The notes: generated from the sequence alone by a model not told the origin. Shown: positions 16,837-26,196, counted from the first letter of the stretch. The stretch is DNA of 64,000 nt from Flavobacterium psychrophilum (GCA_945879625.1 CAMCVA010000004.1:1-64000); one strand, 5' to 3'. Translations and numbers: made by a program.

Positions 16837-17880
16837 ATGAAAAAGTATATATTTCTCTTACTCATTAGTTGCTGGTTTGCACAACCAATTGCCGCACAAG
16901 GTCGTTCGGTGAAAATTGGATACATTGACATGGAATATATCTTGCAAAATGTTCCTGAATACAGTGAAGCAAAAAACCTGCTGGAACAAAAAGCCCAAAA
17001 ATGGAAGCAAGAAATAGAAGTCAAAAAAATTGCGATCACCAAACTCAAAGAAAGCCTTAAGGTAGAACGCGTGTTGCTCACCAAAGAATTGATCGAAGAG
17101 CGCGAAGAAGAAATTACCTTGCAAGAAACCGAATTGATGGATTACCAACTGAAGCGTTTTGGTCCAAATGGTGATTTGATTGTACAAAAAGCGGTACTTA
17201 CCCAACCGGTGCAAGACCAAGTTTTTAATGCCGTACAAGACATTGCCGAAGCCAAAAAATACGATTTTATATTTGACCGTACCTCTGAATTGACGATGCT
17301 TTTTGCGGCCAAACGCTTTGATATCAGCGACCAAGTAGTGCGCAAATTGGCTCGGTCTTCCAAACGTAATCAGTTGACAAAAAAACAGCTAAAAGAAGAA
17401 GAAGCGAAAGAAGCAAAAGAAGATATGGTTGATGAGAGTTCCAACCTCACTGAGCGCCAAAAGAAACTCGACGAGCGCAAAGCGGCTCGAGAAAAATTGG
17501 TAGCCGATAGAAAAGCCGAAGCCGAAGCCAAACGCAAAGAAGCCGCTGAGAAGAAAAAACAAGCCGCCGAAGCTAAAAAAGCAGGAACTACTGCTCCGGC
17601 AACTGAAACTCCGGCAACTGAAGCGCCTAGCAATGCAGCACCAAATAACAATAAAGGAGCGACGAACACAGCGACTTCTGCGCCAGCAGCTGCAACGCCA
17701 GCCACACCAAATGCTCCAGCAGAAGCAGCAACAGCAACAAAATCAAAAGAAGATCTAGCAGCCGAACGTAAAAAAGCTATAGAAGATCGCCGTAAAGCAT
17801 TAGAAGAGAAAAAACGAAAAGCCTTAGAAGAGCGCGAAGCAGCTCGGAAGGCGAAAGAAGCAAACGCAAAACAAAATTAA
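16837..17880 (+). CDS. OmpH/Skp-family periplasmic chaperone with long Ala/Lys tail
   Basis: This Skp-like chaperone is thought to hold unfolded outer-membrane proteins for BamA. The ATG at 16837 gives 347 residues with a signal peptide ending QPIAAQ. The core (~25-180) is the usual OmpH fold with a long coiled-coil hairpin and ends in the family block VQDIAEAKKYDFIFDRTS. Beyond it is an unusual ~165-residue tail: a charged helix, then a low-complexity Ala/Pro/Thr/Asn linker (~250-300), then another Lys/Glu/Arg helix to the end. Typical Skp proteins stop near 170 residues. It is followed after 25 bases by a normal-sized paralogue. Confidence 0.9.
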   Translation: MKKYIFLLLISCWFAQPIAAQGRSVKIGYIDMEYILQNVPEYSEAKNLLEQKAQKWKQEIEVKKIAITKLKESLKVERVLLTKELIEEREEEITLQETELMDYQLKRFGPNGDLIVQKAVLTQPVQDQVFNAVQDIAEAKKYDFIFDRTSELTMLFAAKRFDISDQVVRKLARSSKRNQLTKKQLKEEEAKEAKEDMVDESSNLTERQKKLDERKAAREKLVADRKAEAEAKRKEAAEKKKQAAEAKKAGTTAPATETPATEAPSNAAPNNNKGATNTATSAPAAATPATPNAPAEAATATKSKEDLAAERKKAIEDRRKALEEKKRKALEEREAARKAKEANAKQN

Positions 17881-17905
17881 ATTCACTAATTAATATTTAA
17901 ACACA

Positions 17906-18409
17906 ATGAAACAAATTAAAACTTTAGTACTCGTTGCACTGGTATATATGAGCAGCCTTGTAACTGTAAATGCGCAAGCAGCAAAAACAGCCCATGTAGA
18001 TGTGAGCGAAATTGTATCTAAAATGCCTGCCATGTTGGATGCCCAAAAACAATTGGAAAAATTGAGTGGCACCTATGACACCGAATACAAAACGATGGTT
18101 GAAGAATACCAAAATAAATTAAAAAAATACGAGCAAGAAGCTACGACTGTAACAGATGCTGTAAACGAAACACGTTCAAAAGAAGTGCAAGACATGCAAA
18201 AAAGAATTGTGGATTACAGAGACAATGCACAAAAAGAATTGCAACAAAAAGAATCAGATATTGTAAAACCAATCATGGATAAAGTGAAAGCTTCTATTCA
18301 GAAAGTGGGTAAAGCCAAAGGATTCCAATATGTGTTGAATTCAGAAGGTTTATTGTTGGCTGATGGTCCAAACCTTACTGCTGACGTGAAAAAAGATTTA
18401 GGATTCTAA
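17906..18409 (+). CDS. OmpH/Skp-family periplasmic chaperone (normal length)
   Basis: This 167-residue Skp paralogue has a signal peptide (ending VNAQA), a Skp-like N-terminal strand KTAHVDVSEIVSKMP, a coiled-coil arm rich in Glu/Gln/Lys (~55-120), and the closing strand block VGKAKGFQYVLNSEGLLLA. It is the second of two tandem copies downstream of bamA, an arrangement common in Bacteroidota. It ends before a strong terminator that closes the block. Confidence 0.93.
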   Translation: MKQIKTLVLVALVYMSSLVTVNAQAAKTAHVDVSEIVSKMPAMLDAQKQLEKLSGTYDTEYKTMVEEYQNKLKKYEQEATTVTDAVNETRSKEVQDMQKRIVDYRDNAQKELQQKESDIVKPIMDKVKASIQKVGKAKGFQYVLNSEGLLLADGPNLTADVKKDLGF

Positions 18410-18427
18410 TTCACTCCTCTACTAATC

Positions 18428-18472
18428 ATCGGCTCATTGTGAAATTCATCTCACAATGAGCCGATTTTTTTT
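18428..18472 (+). terminator. Strong intrinsic terminator after the ompH pair
   Basis: A perfect 15-bp stem pairs 18428-18442 with 18451-18465 around an 8-base loop, followed by seven T. It separates the bamA block from murI. Confidence 0.92.
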
Positions 18473-18479
18473 ACATTTG
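18472..18479 (+). promoter_or_regulatory. -7 promoter box directly before murI
   Basis: TACATTTG matches TAnnTTTG and ends 4 bases before the murI ATG. If used, transcription would begin at or within the start codon, giving a leaderless mRNA. A chance match is possible because the last T of the terminator overlaps it. Confidence 0.35.
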
Positions 18480-18483
18480 ACTC

Positions 18484-19260
18484 ATGCACAACAACCAACC
18501 CATAGGCCTTTTTGATTCAGGCATCGGCGGCACTTCTATCTGGCAAGCCATTCATGCGTTATTGCCCAATGAATCGACCATCTACTTGGCCGACAGTGCA
18601 CATGCTCCCTATGGCGAAAAATCAAAAGAAGAAATTCTTGCCCTCAGCAAAAAAAACACCGAATACCTTCTAAATGCTGGCTGTAAACTTATCGTAGTGG
18701 CATGCAACACCGCCACAACCAATGCGATAAAAGAATTAAGAGCCTTGTATGACGTGCCTTTCATTGGCATTGAACCCGCCATTAAACCGGCGGCCTTGTC
18801 CTCAAAAACACAGACAATTGGCATCTTGGCGACCAAAGGAACACTCAGCAGCGAGTTGTTTAATAAAGCAGTAGAAGTATATAAAACCACAACCATTATA
18901 GAGCAAATCGGTCATGGATTGGTCGAATTAATTGAATCTGGTCAACTTGATTCAGAAGAACTGCAGGGAAAACTCAAAAGGTATTTGGAACCCATGATAG
19001 CGGCCAATATAGATTATTTGGTTTTGGGTTGCAGCCATTACCCCTATTTGATTCCAGCGATAAAAAAAATACTGCCTGCACACATTCAAATTATCGATTC
19101 GGGCGAAGCGGTAGCCAGACAAACCCAAGCGGTACTGAAAGAAAAAACCGGTCTACACGACAGCAGTAGCGCTACGCAAGTGTTTTATACAAATACCAAC
19201 CCCAACATATTGTCAGCGTTATTGGATGCTAATTGCACGGTAAAGCAATTGGACTTTTAG
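18484..19260 (+). CDS. murI: Glutamate racemase
   Basis: This enzyme converts L-Glu to D-Glu for peptidoglycan. The 258-residue protein has the Asp-Ser start motif IGLFDSGIGGTS (Asp 11, Ser 12) and the two catalytic cysteines, Cys 74 in VACNTATTNA and Cys 183 in LGCSHYPYL. Length is normal. It is convergent with the gamma-carbonic-anhydrase-like gene, with a 1-base gap between stops. Confidence 0.97.
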   Translation: MHNNQPIGLFDSGIGGTSIWQAIHALLPNESTIYLADSAHAPYGEKSKEEILALSKKNTEYLLNAGCKLIVVACNTATTNAIKELRALYDVPFIGIEPAIKPAALSSKTQTIGILATKGTLSSELFNKAVEVYKTTTIIEQIGHGLVELIESGQLDSEELQGKLKRYLEPMIAANIDYLVLGCSHYPYLIPAIKKILPAHIQIIDSGEAVARQTQAVLKEKTGLHDSSSATQVFYTNTNPNILSALLDANCTVKQLDF

Positions 19261-19261
19261 T

Positions 19262-19780
19262 TTATTCCTCGTCTTTAAACCAACTCGAATACATCACGTA
19301 ATTGGTTGAAATGCGGGCAATTTCGCCAGCAAAATCAGACACATTAAGGTCTTTTACTTTTTTGGCTGGAATGCCAGCATAGATGGTTCCCGATTCGACC
19401 ACCGTGTTTTGGGTCACGACTGATCCGGCAGCAACAATAGAATTGGATTCTACCACACAGCCATCCATTACAATGGCGCCCATACCAATTAATACATTGT
19501 CGTGAATCACACAGCCGTGTACAATGGCATTGTGGCCAATAGATACTTTATTTCCAATATGGGTTGGGTGTTTCAAATAGGTGCAATGAATCACCGCGCC
19601 GTCTTGAATATTTACTTGGTTGCCTATAGTAATTTGGTTTACATCGCCTCGAATTACGGCATTAAACCAAACGCTACATTCTGCGCCAATAAGTACATCA
19701 CCTACTATAGTGGCGTTTTCGGCTACGTAACAATCGGACGGAATTTGAGGCGCTTTGCCTCGCACTTGCTTGATGATCAT
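19262..19780 (-). CDS. Gamma-carbonic-anhydrase-like hexapeptide-repeat protein
   Basis: This 172-residue left-handed beta-helix protein is made of [LIV]-G-x-x-x-x hexapeptide turns (e.g. IVGDVLIGAECSVWFNAVIRGD). The three metal-binding His expected of gamma-CAs can be picked out in VIHCTY, IGHNAIVHG. The family covers YrdA/PaaY/CaiE-type proteins; activity as a carbonic anhydrase is not proven for most. It lies downstream of the PorP gene and is separated from it by a terminator. Confidence 0.9.
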   Translation of the reverse strand: MIIKQVRGKAPQIPSDCYVAENATIVGDVLIGAECSVWFNAVIRGDVNQITIGNQVNIQDGAVIHCTYLKHPTHIGNKVSIGHNAIVHGCVIHDNVLIGMGAIVMDGCVVESNSIVAAGSVVTQNTVVESGTIYAGIPAKKVKDLNVSDFAGEIARISTNYVMYSSWFKDEE

Positions 19781-19782
19781 AC

Positions 19783-19809
19783 CAAAAAAAGTCCCGAATG
19801 AATCGGGAC
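19783..19809 (-). terminator. Intrinsic terminator after the adhesin-PorP operon
   Basis: On the minus strand GTCCCGA (19809-19803) pairs with TCGGGAC (19797-19791) around a 5-base loop, followed by seven T. It lies 11 bases behind the PorP stop. Confidence 0.85.
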
Positions 19810-19819
19810 CATATTTATA

Positions 19820-20821
19820 TTAATTAATAGCCGGACAGTTACAGTGGTAGCGTTCTGGCTTGCAAAATAAATTCATTCCTAGGGTGATTTGATGAAATCC
19901 ACCGTTATCAAAATTAACCGCTCCCATTAAACGAGAATAGGTGTAAGACAACATATAATCTTGAAAATTCACACCGACTATTGGGGTTACCATTTGCAAT
20001 TTTTGGGCCTTTACACTGCCACTTACATTATCTACATATTCGGCACCGTCTAAACTTTGACGGTACGACAAACCTCCCCAAATTTTACCAAACTCCATGG
20101 CCTTGTACATTTTAAGATTCACGTCTAAGGATTTTTCTTTGGTTTGTTCAACCATCTGCAACATTACGGAAGGCTCCCATAATAGGGCGTCTTCTTGACC
20201 AAAGGTATAGCCTGCATTGAAGATGATTTTACGGATGTTGTCATTTTCAATTTCAGTATATAATGAACGTCTGGTTTCTATCGCGTTTTTAACAGTGGCG
20301 TGAAAATAGAATTCTAAATAGTTATAGGACATTCCAACATCCACATTAAAATAAGAATCTCTTTGTATAGTTCCCGCAACAATTGGATCGTATTGATACG
20401 GACCTAGAAATTCGGTTTCATCTAAAACACTTTGCACCAATCCCCCACTCATACCAAATGACAATTGATTTAAATCAACTTGGTCTCTAGAAAACATAAT
20501 GTGGTGTGCATAGGTCACTTTAAATCCTTTTTGCGAATGGTATCCGTTTCTGTCGTTGTATACAATAACTCCCGCGCCAGATTGTTCTCCAATTTTACCG
20601 TTGTAACTCAAGGTTTGCATCGCTGGTGCATTGGCAGTTCCAAACCATTGTTGACGTCCTGTAACTCTTAACTTAGCACAATTGGAAGCCCCAGCCATAG
20701 AGGGATGTAGTAAATAATAATTATCAGATAAATAGTCAGAATATACCGCAACTCCTTCTTGCGCAAAGCAGAATTGGCCAACAAGAATAACTGCTACTGC
20801 TACTATTTTTTTGAATTTCAT
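19820..20821 (-). CDS. PorP/SprF family type IX secretion outer-membrane protein
   Basis: This 333-residue outer-membrane barrel has a signal peptide ending CFAQ and the family opening YSDYLSDNYYLLHPSMAGAS. SprF in F. johnsoniae is needed to secrete its partner SprB; related proteins sit beside other large type-B CTD cargo genes. Here it starts 4 bases after the stop of the 1775-residue adhesin, whose C-terminus is of that type, so it is very likely its dedicated export or anchoring partner. It ends at a terminator. Confidence 0.92.
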   Translation of the reverse strand: MKFKKIVAVAVILVGQFCFAQEGVAVYSDYLSDNYYLLHPSMAGASNCAKLRVTGRQQWFGTANAPAMQTLSYNGKIGEQSGAGVIVYNDRNGYHSQKGFKVTYAHHIMFSRDQVDLNQLSFGMSGGLVQSVLDETEFLGPYQYDPIVAGTIQRDSYFNVDVGMSYNYLEFYFHATVKNAIETRRSLYTEIENDNIRKIIFNAGYTFGQEDALLWEPSVMLQMVEQTKEKSLDVNLKMYKAMEFGKIWGGLSYRQSLDGAEYVDNVSGSVKAQKLQMVTPIVGVNFQDYMLSYTYSRLMGAVNFDNGGFHQITLGMNLFCKPERYHCNCPAIN

Positions 20822-20825
20822 AAAC

Positions 20826-23800
20826 TTAACGTTTTAGTGCAAAATGGGACTTAAATGTTTTATCCTCGTTGTTCTCTTTGTAATACACAACAAACCAATA
20901 ATCAGTTGCGGGGAGGTCTTTGTTGTTGAAGGTTCCATCCCATCCTGGATCAACTGGACTCAGTTGTTTGATCAATTTTCCGAGTCGGTCAAAGATATAA
21001 ATTTTTGCAGTAGCTTGATTGCCCAATTCAAAAATATTCCAGGTGTCGTTATAGGTGTCGCCATTGGGTGTAAAAAATTGTGGGAAATTAAGTAATTCTA
21101 CTGTATCGGATAATTCACCACATTGATTCAAGTCGCGAACCGTAACCGTATGTGTCCCTGTAGATACACCCCCAAATACGTTCGAGGACTGAAAGTTCCC
21201 GTCGTCAAGCTGGTATTCATAATTACCCAATGGCAATACGTAGGCGTAAATAACTTGGGCGTCTGCAAAATAGGCCGATGTTTCCAAAACTAAAGATTCA
21301 GGCTTGGGCATTAATACTACTTCGGCTGAAGCTATCCCCGATTGACAGCCGGTGATTAAATCGGTAATTTCAACGCCATATTTGTCGGGAGTGGTTGCCA
21401 TATAAGTCGCAGCTGTTTCCGGGAGTACAGTAGTGGTATTATTAGAAAGCGAATACCACTGAAACGAATAATCAGTTGTAGCTAACATCGTGTCTAATTG
21501 CAACGGATTGAGTACTACACCCGAAGCATCCACGCAAATTGCTCCTCCTTGAATCTGAACAGTTGGCAATGGATTAACCACAATAGTAATTGAGCCAGGC
21601 AGACTAGGACAATCTAGCGTCAAGGCAACAACCACTTGGTATGTGCCGATTAGGTCTAACTGGGCCGATAAAATAACTGGATTTTGAAAACTCGAGGTAT
21701 ATCCATTTGGACCTGACCAACTGTAGGTGGCTCCAGGAACTGTTGGTGTTGTTAAATATAACGATTCATTCACACAGGCTACATTACATGCTGCCGAAGG
21801 CGTTGCAGGTATTGTAGGTGCAGGAAGAATTGTAAATACACTGTCTAATGACACACAGCCTGTAGCTGTATTTTTAACTAAAATTGAATAACTCGTATTT
21901 GGCGCTAGACCTGCAAAAGTCAAACCTGATTGGTAGGTTATTCCGCCATCAATACTGTACTCCAAGTTGGCTGCTAAAGGAGAGTTAATCGTAATTGTTC
22001 CCGTAAGAATTGTACAAGTTGGTTGTACAATTGTAGCTGAAGCTGAAGCTGGATTGGCTGGAATTGGATTAACCAAAACCGCGGTAGGTGCAGAAATACA
22101 ACGCGTTGTTATATCCCGAACCGTAATAGTAAACGTAGTGTTGGGTGCTAGTCCTGCAAAGGTTGCAGTCGATTGGTAGCTGGTGCCGCCGTTGATACTG
22201 TATTCTACGTTGGTGCCCAAAGGCGATGAAACTACGATAGTACCTGTGGGCGTGATGCAATCCGGTTGAAAAGTAACACTAGCTGCAGGCGCAACAGGTC
22301 CGGCCGGCAGCGGATCAACAGCAACCGAAACAGGCACTGAGGTACAACCCGAAACCGTGTTGCGCACCACAATCGAATAACTAGCATTGGGCGCCAGGCC
22401 AGTGAATGTTGTACTGGATTGAAATGTAGTTCCGCCATTGGCGCTGTATTCTAGCGTTGCTCCAAGCGGCGCGGTAACCACAATCGTTCCGGTGGGCACC
22501 GTACAAATGGGCTGAACAGTTGTGCTCGCTGTTGCAGCAACAGGAACTGCCAAAACAGGGTTAATAGTTAGGCTTGTCGCGGCCGAGGTACAACCGGTTA
22601 CAGAATTGTAGGCCGTGAGCGAATAGATCGTATTGGCTGTTAATGTAGGAAAACTCAATGCACTTTGGTAGGTTGCTCCGGCGTCTAAGCTGTATTGCAA
22701 ATCGGCTCCTACGGGTGAGGTTAAAGTATAACTTCCCGTTGTAACCGAACAAGTTGGCTGAACTAAAGTCCCCGCAGGTGCTGTTGGATTGGCTGGAATG
22801 GCATTCACCACAAAAGCCGTAGCGGCAGATACACACGAAGTTGTCGTGTTACGCACGGTTATCGAATAGGTTGCATTGGGCGCCAAGGCAGCAAAAATTA
22901 GTCCTGGTTGGTTTGTCGTTCCGCCGTCAATGCTGTAAACTAAATCGGTGCCGAGGGGCGAAGTCAAGGTAATTGTAGCGTTGGGCACCAAACAATTGGG
23001 TTGGGTAATGCTTCCAATCGGAGCAGCAGGGCTAGTTGGCAACGCGTTAATCGTATAGGGTGTGGCCAGCGAAAGACAACCCGTATTCACATCGCGCACG
23101 GTAATATTGAAGGTCGTATTGGGTGCCAAACCAGCAAAAGTAGTACTCGATTGGTAGCTTGTACCGCCGTTGATGCTGTATGCTACGTTGGTACCCAAAG
23201 GCGATGAAACTAGGATAGTACCCGTGGGCGTGATGCAATCCGGTTGAAAAGTTACACTGGCAGTAGGCGCAGCAGGTCCGGCAGGTAACGGATCAACAGC
23301 AACCGAAACAGGCACAGATGTACAACCCGAAACCGTGTTGCGCACCACAATCGAATAACTGGCATTGGGCGCCAGGCCAGTGAATGTTGTACTGGATTGA
23401 AAAGTTGTCCCGCCATTGGCGCTGTATTCTAAAGTCGCTCCAAGCGGTGCGGTAACCACAATCGTTCCGGTGGGCACCGTACAAATGGGCTGAACCGTTG
23501 TGCTCGCCGAAGCAGCAGCAGGAACTGCCAAAACAGGGTTAATAGTTAGGCTGGTCGCAGCCGAGGTACAACCGGTTACCGAATTGTAGGCCGTGAGCGA
23601 ATAGGTTGTATTGGCTGTTAATGTAGGAAAACTCAATGCACTTTGGTAGGTTGTTCCGGCGTCTAAGCTGTATTGCAAATCGACTCCCACGGGTGAGGTT
23701 AGCGTATAACTTCCCGTTGTAACCGAACAAGTTGGCTGAATTAAAGTTCCCGCCGGTGCTGATGGATTGGCTGGGATAGCGTTAACAACAAATACGGTAG

Positions 23801-26153
23801 TAGGTGATATGCAAGAAGTTGTGGTATTGCGTACCGAAATCGAATAACTCACATTGGGCGTCAACCAAGGAAAGTTCACCCAAGGCAGATAGGTCGTGCC
23901 GCCATCGATGCTGTATTCTAAATCAGCCCCTACAGGGGAAGTCAAAGCAATTGTAGCGGTAGTCACCAAACAATTGGGTTGGGTAATGCTTCCAACCGGA
24001 GCAGGAGGGCTAGCTGGCAACGGATTAATGGTATAGGGTGTGGCGGCCGAAAGACAACCCGTATTCACATCACGAACGGTAATGTTATAGGTAACATTAG
24101 GCGTCAATCCGTTAAAAGTTGCACTCGATTGGTACGAAGTGCCGCCGTTGATACTGTAGGCTACGTTGGTGCCCAAAGGCGATGAAACTACGATAGTACC
24201 CGTTGGCGTGACACAATCCGGTTGAACAGTTACACTAGCAGTAGCAGGCAAGGGCACGCCCAAAACGGGATTCATTACTCCTGCCAACGGTGCCGAAGAA
24301 CAATTGGATGTCGTATTGTGCGCCAAAATTTGATAGGCATAGCCCGAAGGAACCGGATCAAAAATAGGGCTAGCCTGAAAGGTAACGCCGTTATCAATAC
24401 TGTATTCTAAATCAATTCCAATAGGCGCTGTGATTGTTACCGACCCTGTAGGAACAGTACAAGAGGGCTGAACTACCGTTATAGTTGGGGTAGCCGGAAT
24501 TAGTGCAACAGTAAGCGGGATTGTTGGTGCTGAATAGGCAGGACAAGTTCCGCTAGCCGCTAAATCATAGTGAACAGTATAGTTGTTGGGTGTACTCGTA
24601 CTCGGATTAATCGCTCCTGTAGACGGATCAATAGTAAGTCCTGGAGGAGTAGCGCTGTAGATTCCTCCGGTGGTTACGTTGGTGGTGATGGGCGTATTGG
24701 TTACATCTGTACAATAGGACAATTGAGGAAATGAAATTGTTCCCGAAGGAGTTGGGGTTACATTTATTTCAAAGGGTCTCACCGTTTTACAATCGGTTAC
24801 CAAATCTAATACGGTTGCCCAAATGGTGGTAGGTACCGAAGTGATGTTATAATTTGCCCAATTGGCAAAAGGAATCAAACCGGCTACACCACCTGACATG
24901 GCATCAGCCAAATTGGAATCGTAAAAACTCACCTCATACAAACTAGCATCCAAAGCATCCAAAATATAATTGGTTTGATCGATATTCACAGCATACGGTG
25001 GAGCGGCGCTAGTACATAAGGTAATATCCACTGGCTCTTGTATGGGCGCTTCCAATCGATATGAAATCAAAATATCATCGGTAGCCAACAAACATCCTGT
25101 AGGTGTGTACACATTTAACGTATAGGTCCCTGGGGTGAGAGCAACAGGAGGACTAGATGGAACTGCGGGAAAGTTTGGGGTAGTTTCCCCTGGAACAGCT
25201 ACCCCTTCAAAATCCCATTGATACACATTGGTAGTTCCAGTGGCAGGCAAACCGGAATTGATCGAATTGATTGTCCCAAAACAAAGTGGTAAAGAAGGTG
25301 TGCCAGATAGATCAGACACCACTAATTGCAAAGGCTGAATCGTAAAGTTTTTTAGGAAAACTGCCGAATCATAGGCGTTATCAGAAACATTGCCAACGGC
25401 CAATTTAATGTGATACACTTGTCCACATTGCAGTGGAGCATAGGCCCGAAGCGGCGTGGTAAAACCATCATATTGTATGCTAGCATTGGCAACCGGAGTG
25501 TTTCCAGTGCCATTATTCACATAATAGGTGCAGTATTCGCAAGGGCCTGCATTGGCTGTTCCGTTGTTTACATTATTGATGGTGATAGGAACAATTGTAG
25601 AAGGAATCAACGCAATATTTTGGGCATTGCCACTATAAATTCCTGTAATTCCTGGTCCGCGCAAGAAAAATCCAAAGGTGTCGTTAAACGACGTATTAGC
25701 AAACTCAGGGTATTCTTCAGAGGCAAAAACATAATCAAAATTGAGTTCAGAACCGGTAGCCACAAAATCAAACTCAATCACCGACACATTGCGGACGGTT
25801 TGTCCACACAACAAGGCCAAATCGACATCGTTTTGAGTTGGGGTTGCTGTAGGTTGACTTCTACTTCCTAAATTATTAGGGCCCAATGCCAGTTGTGCAT
25901 TTCCGGTAGAAAGCAACAATCCATTTGACAACCCTAAATTGGTGGGATTAAAATTGGTCGTAAATTTAGCAATCTGGTCTCTAATCACTGTGCCAGGAAC
26001 GCCATTAAACAAAATGTTATAGGGTGTAACTCCGGGACCCACTAATGAATTTTGCACCAATTGAATGGGTGTAAAAGAAGTGTTATTGACTATTAATTGC
26101 GCGTGAGAAAGGAGCGAAAAAAAGAGTACCCCTAGTAAAATATATTTTTTCAT
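20826..26153 (-). CDS. Giant modular surface adhesin with type IX (type B) C-terminal signal
   Basis: This 1775-residue secreted protein has a signal peptide (1-18, ending SHAQ) and a choice-of-anchor-L-like domain at ~20-270 with a Cys pair PCEYC. A PKD/Ig-like region follows to ~555. Eleven tandem repeats of ~81 residues span about 558-1450, each opening PxCxxPTGTI and containing YSIDGGTTYQS and TGC. Ig-like segments with PGATYSWSGPNGY come next. The last ~86 residues, starting FPQFFTPNGDTYND and ending in LKR, are the gliding-motility-associated CTD (TIGR04131 type). The repeats are arranged as a four-repeat supermodule copied at 978-bp spacing. It is cotranscribed with a PorP/SprF gene. 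The protein is likely an SprB-like adhesin, but the ligand is unknown. Confidence 0.9.
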   Translation of the reverse strand: MKKYILLGVLFFSLLSHAQLIVNNTSFTPIQLVQNSLVGPGVTPYNILFNGVPGTVIRDQIAKFTTNFNPTNLGLSNGLLLSTGNAQLALGPNNLGSRSQPTATPTQNDVDLALLCGQTVRNVSVIEFDFVATGSELNFDYVFASEEYPEFANTSFNDTFGFFLRGPGITGIYSGNAQNIALIPSTIVPITINNVNNGTANAGPCEYCTYYVNNGTGNTPVANASIQYDGFTTPLRAYAPLQCGQVYHIKLAVGNVSDNAYDSAVFLKNFTIQPLQLVVSDLSGTPSLPLCFGTINSINSGLPATGTTNVYQWDFEGVAVPGETTPNFPAVPSSPPVALTPGTYTLNVYTPTGCLLATDDILISYRLEAPIQEPVDITLCTSAAPPYAVNIDQTNYILDALDASLYEVSFYDSNLADAMSGGVAGLIPFANWANYNITSVPTTIWATVLDLVTDCKTVRPFEINVTPTPSGTISFPQLSYCTDVTNTPITTNVTTGGIYSATPPGLTIDPSTGAINPSTSTPNNYTVHYDLAASGTCPAYSAPTIPLTVALIPATPTITVVQPSCTVPTGSVTITAPIGIDLEYSIDNGVTFQASPIFDPVPSGYAYQILAHNTTSNCSSAPLAGVMNPVLGVPLPATASVTVQPDCVTPTGTIVVSSPLGTNVAYSINGGTSYQSSATFNGLTPNVTYNITVRDVNTGCLSAATPYTINPLPASPPAPVGSITQPNCLVTTATIALTSPVGADLEYSIDGGTTYLPWVNFPWLTPNVSYSISVRNTTTSCISPTTVFVVNAIPANPSAPAGTLIQPTCSVTTGSYTLTSPVGVDLQYSLDAGTTYQSALSFPTLTANTTYSLTAYNSVTGCTSAATSLTINPVLAVPAAASASTTVQPICTVPTGTIVVTAPLGATLEYSANGGTTFQSSTTFTGLAPNASYSIVVRNTVSGCTSVPVSVAVDPLPAGPAAPTASVTFQPDCITPTGTILVSSPLGTNVAYSINGGTSYQSSTTFAGLAPNTTFNITVRDVNTGCLSLATPYTINALPTSPAAPIGSITQPNCLVPNATITLTSPLGTDLVYSIDGGTTNQPGLIFAALAPNATYSITVRNTTTSCVSAATAFVVNAIPANPTAPAGTLVQPTCSVTTGSYTLTSPVGADLQYSLDAGATYQSALSFPTLTANTIYSLTAYNSVTGCTSAATSLTINPVLAVPVAATASTTVQPICTVPTGTIVVTAPLGATLEYSANGGTTFQSSTTFTGLAPNASYSIVVRNTVSGCTSVPVSVAVDPLPAGPVAPAASVTFQPDCITPTGTIVVSSPLGTNVEYSINGGTSYQSTATFAGLAPNTTFTITVRDITTRCISAPTAVLVNPIPANPASASATIVQPTCTILTGTITINSPLAANLEYSIDGGITYQSGLTFAGLAPNTSYSILVKNTATGCVSLDSVFTILPAPTIPATPSAACNVACVNESLYLTTPTVPGATYSWSGPNGYTSSFQNPVILSAQLDLIGTYQVVVALTLDCPSLPGSITIVVNPLPTVQIQGGAICVDASGVVLNPLQLDTMLATTDYSFQWYSLSNNTTTVLPETAATYMATTPDKYGVEITDLITGCQSGIASAEVVLMPKPESLVLETSAYFADAQVIYAYVLPLGNYEYQLDDGNFQSSNVFGGVSTGTHTVTVRDLNQCGELSDTVELLNFPQFFTPNGDTYNDTWNIFELGNQATAKIYIFDRLGKLIKQLSPVDPGWDGTFNNKDLPATDYWFVVYYKENNEDKTFKSHFALKR
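21800..24480 (-). repeat. Tandem domain repeats with a 978-bp higher-order period
   Basis: Eleven coding repeats of ~243-246 bp form a larger unit of four (978 bp). Landmarks recur at exactly that distance, e.g. GCAACCGAAA at 22321 and 23299, and GTATAGGG at 23053 and 24031. Corresponding repeats in the two copies are nearly identical at the DNA level, while neighbours within a unit differ strongly. This points to a recent duplication or gene conversion of the whole unit. Confidence 0.88.
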
Positions 26154-26188
26154 GCGTTAGGCAAACGTTAAATAAAATTATAATTTCT

Positions 26189-26196
26189 CAAATATA
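26189..26196 (-). promoter_or_regulatory. -7 promoter box of the adhesin-PorP operon
   Basis: TATATTTG on the minus strand matches TAnnTTTG, 35 bases before the adhesin ATG. It shares a ~90-base divergent gap with the NifU-like gene promoter. Confidence 0.5.

Noticed and set aside
20480..21095. Plus-strand frames opposite the PorP gene and adhesin end
   Set aside because: They are shadows of genes with clear domains on the minus strand.
21800..24480. Regular repeats that might suggest a CRISPR array
   Set aside because: The repeats are ~243-246 bp, in frame within one long CDS, and encode Ig-like domains; there are no short direct repeats with unique spacers or cas genes.
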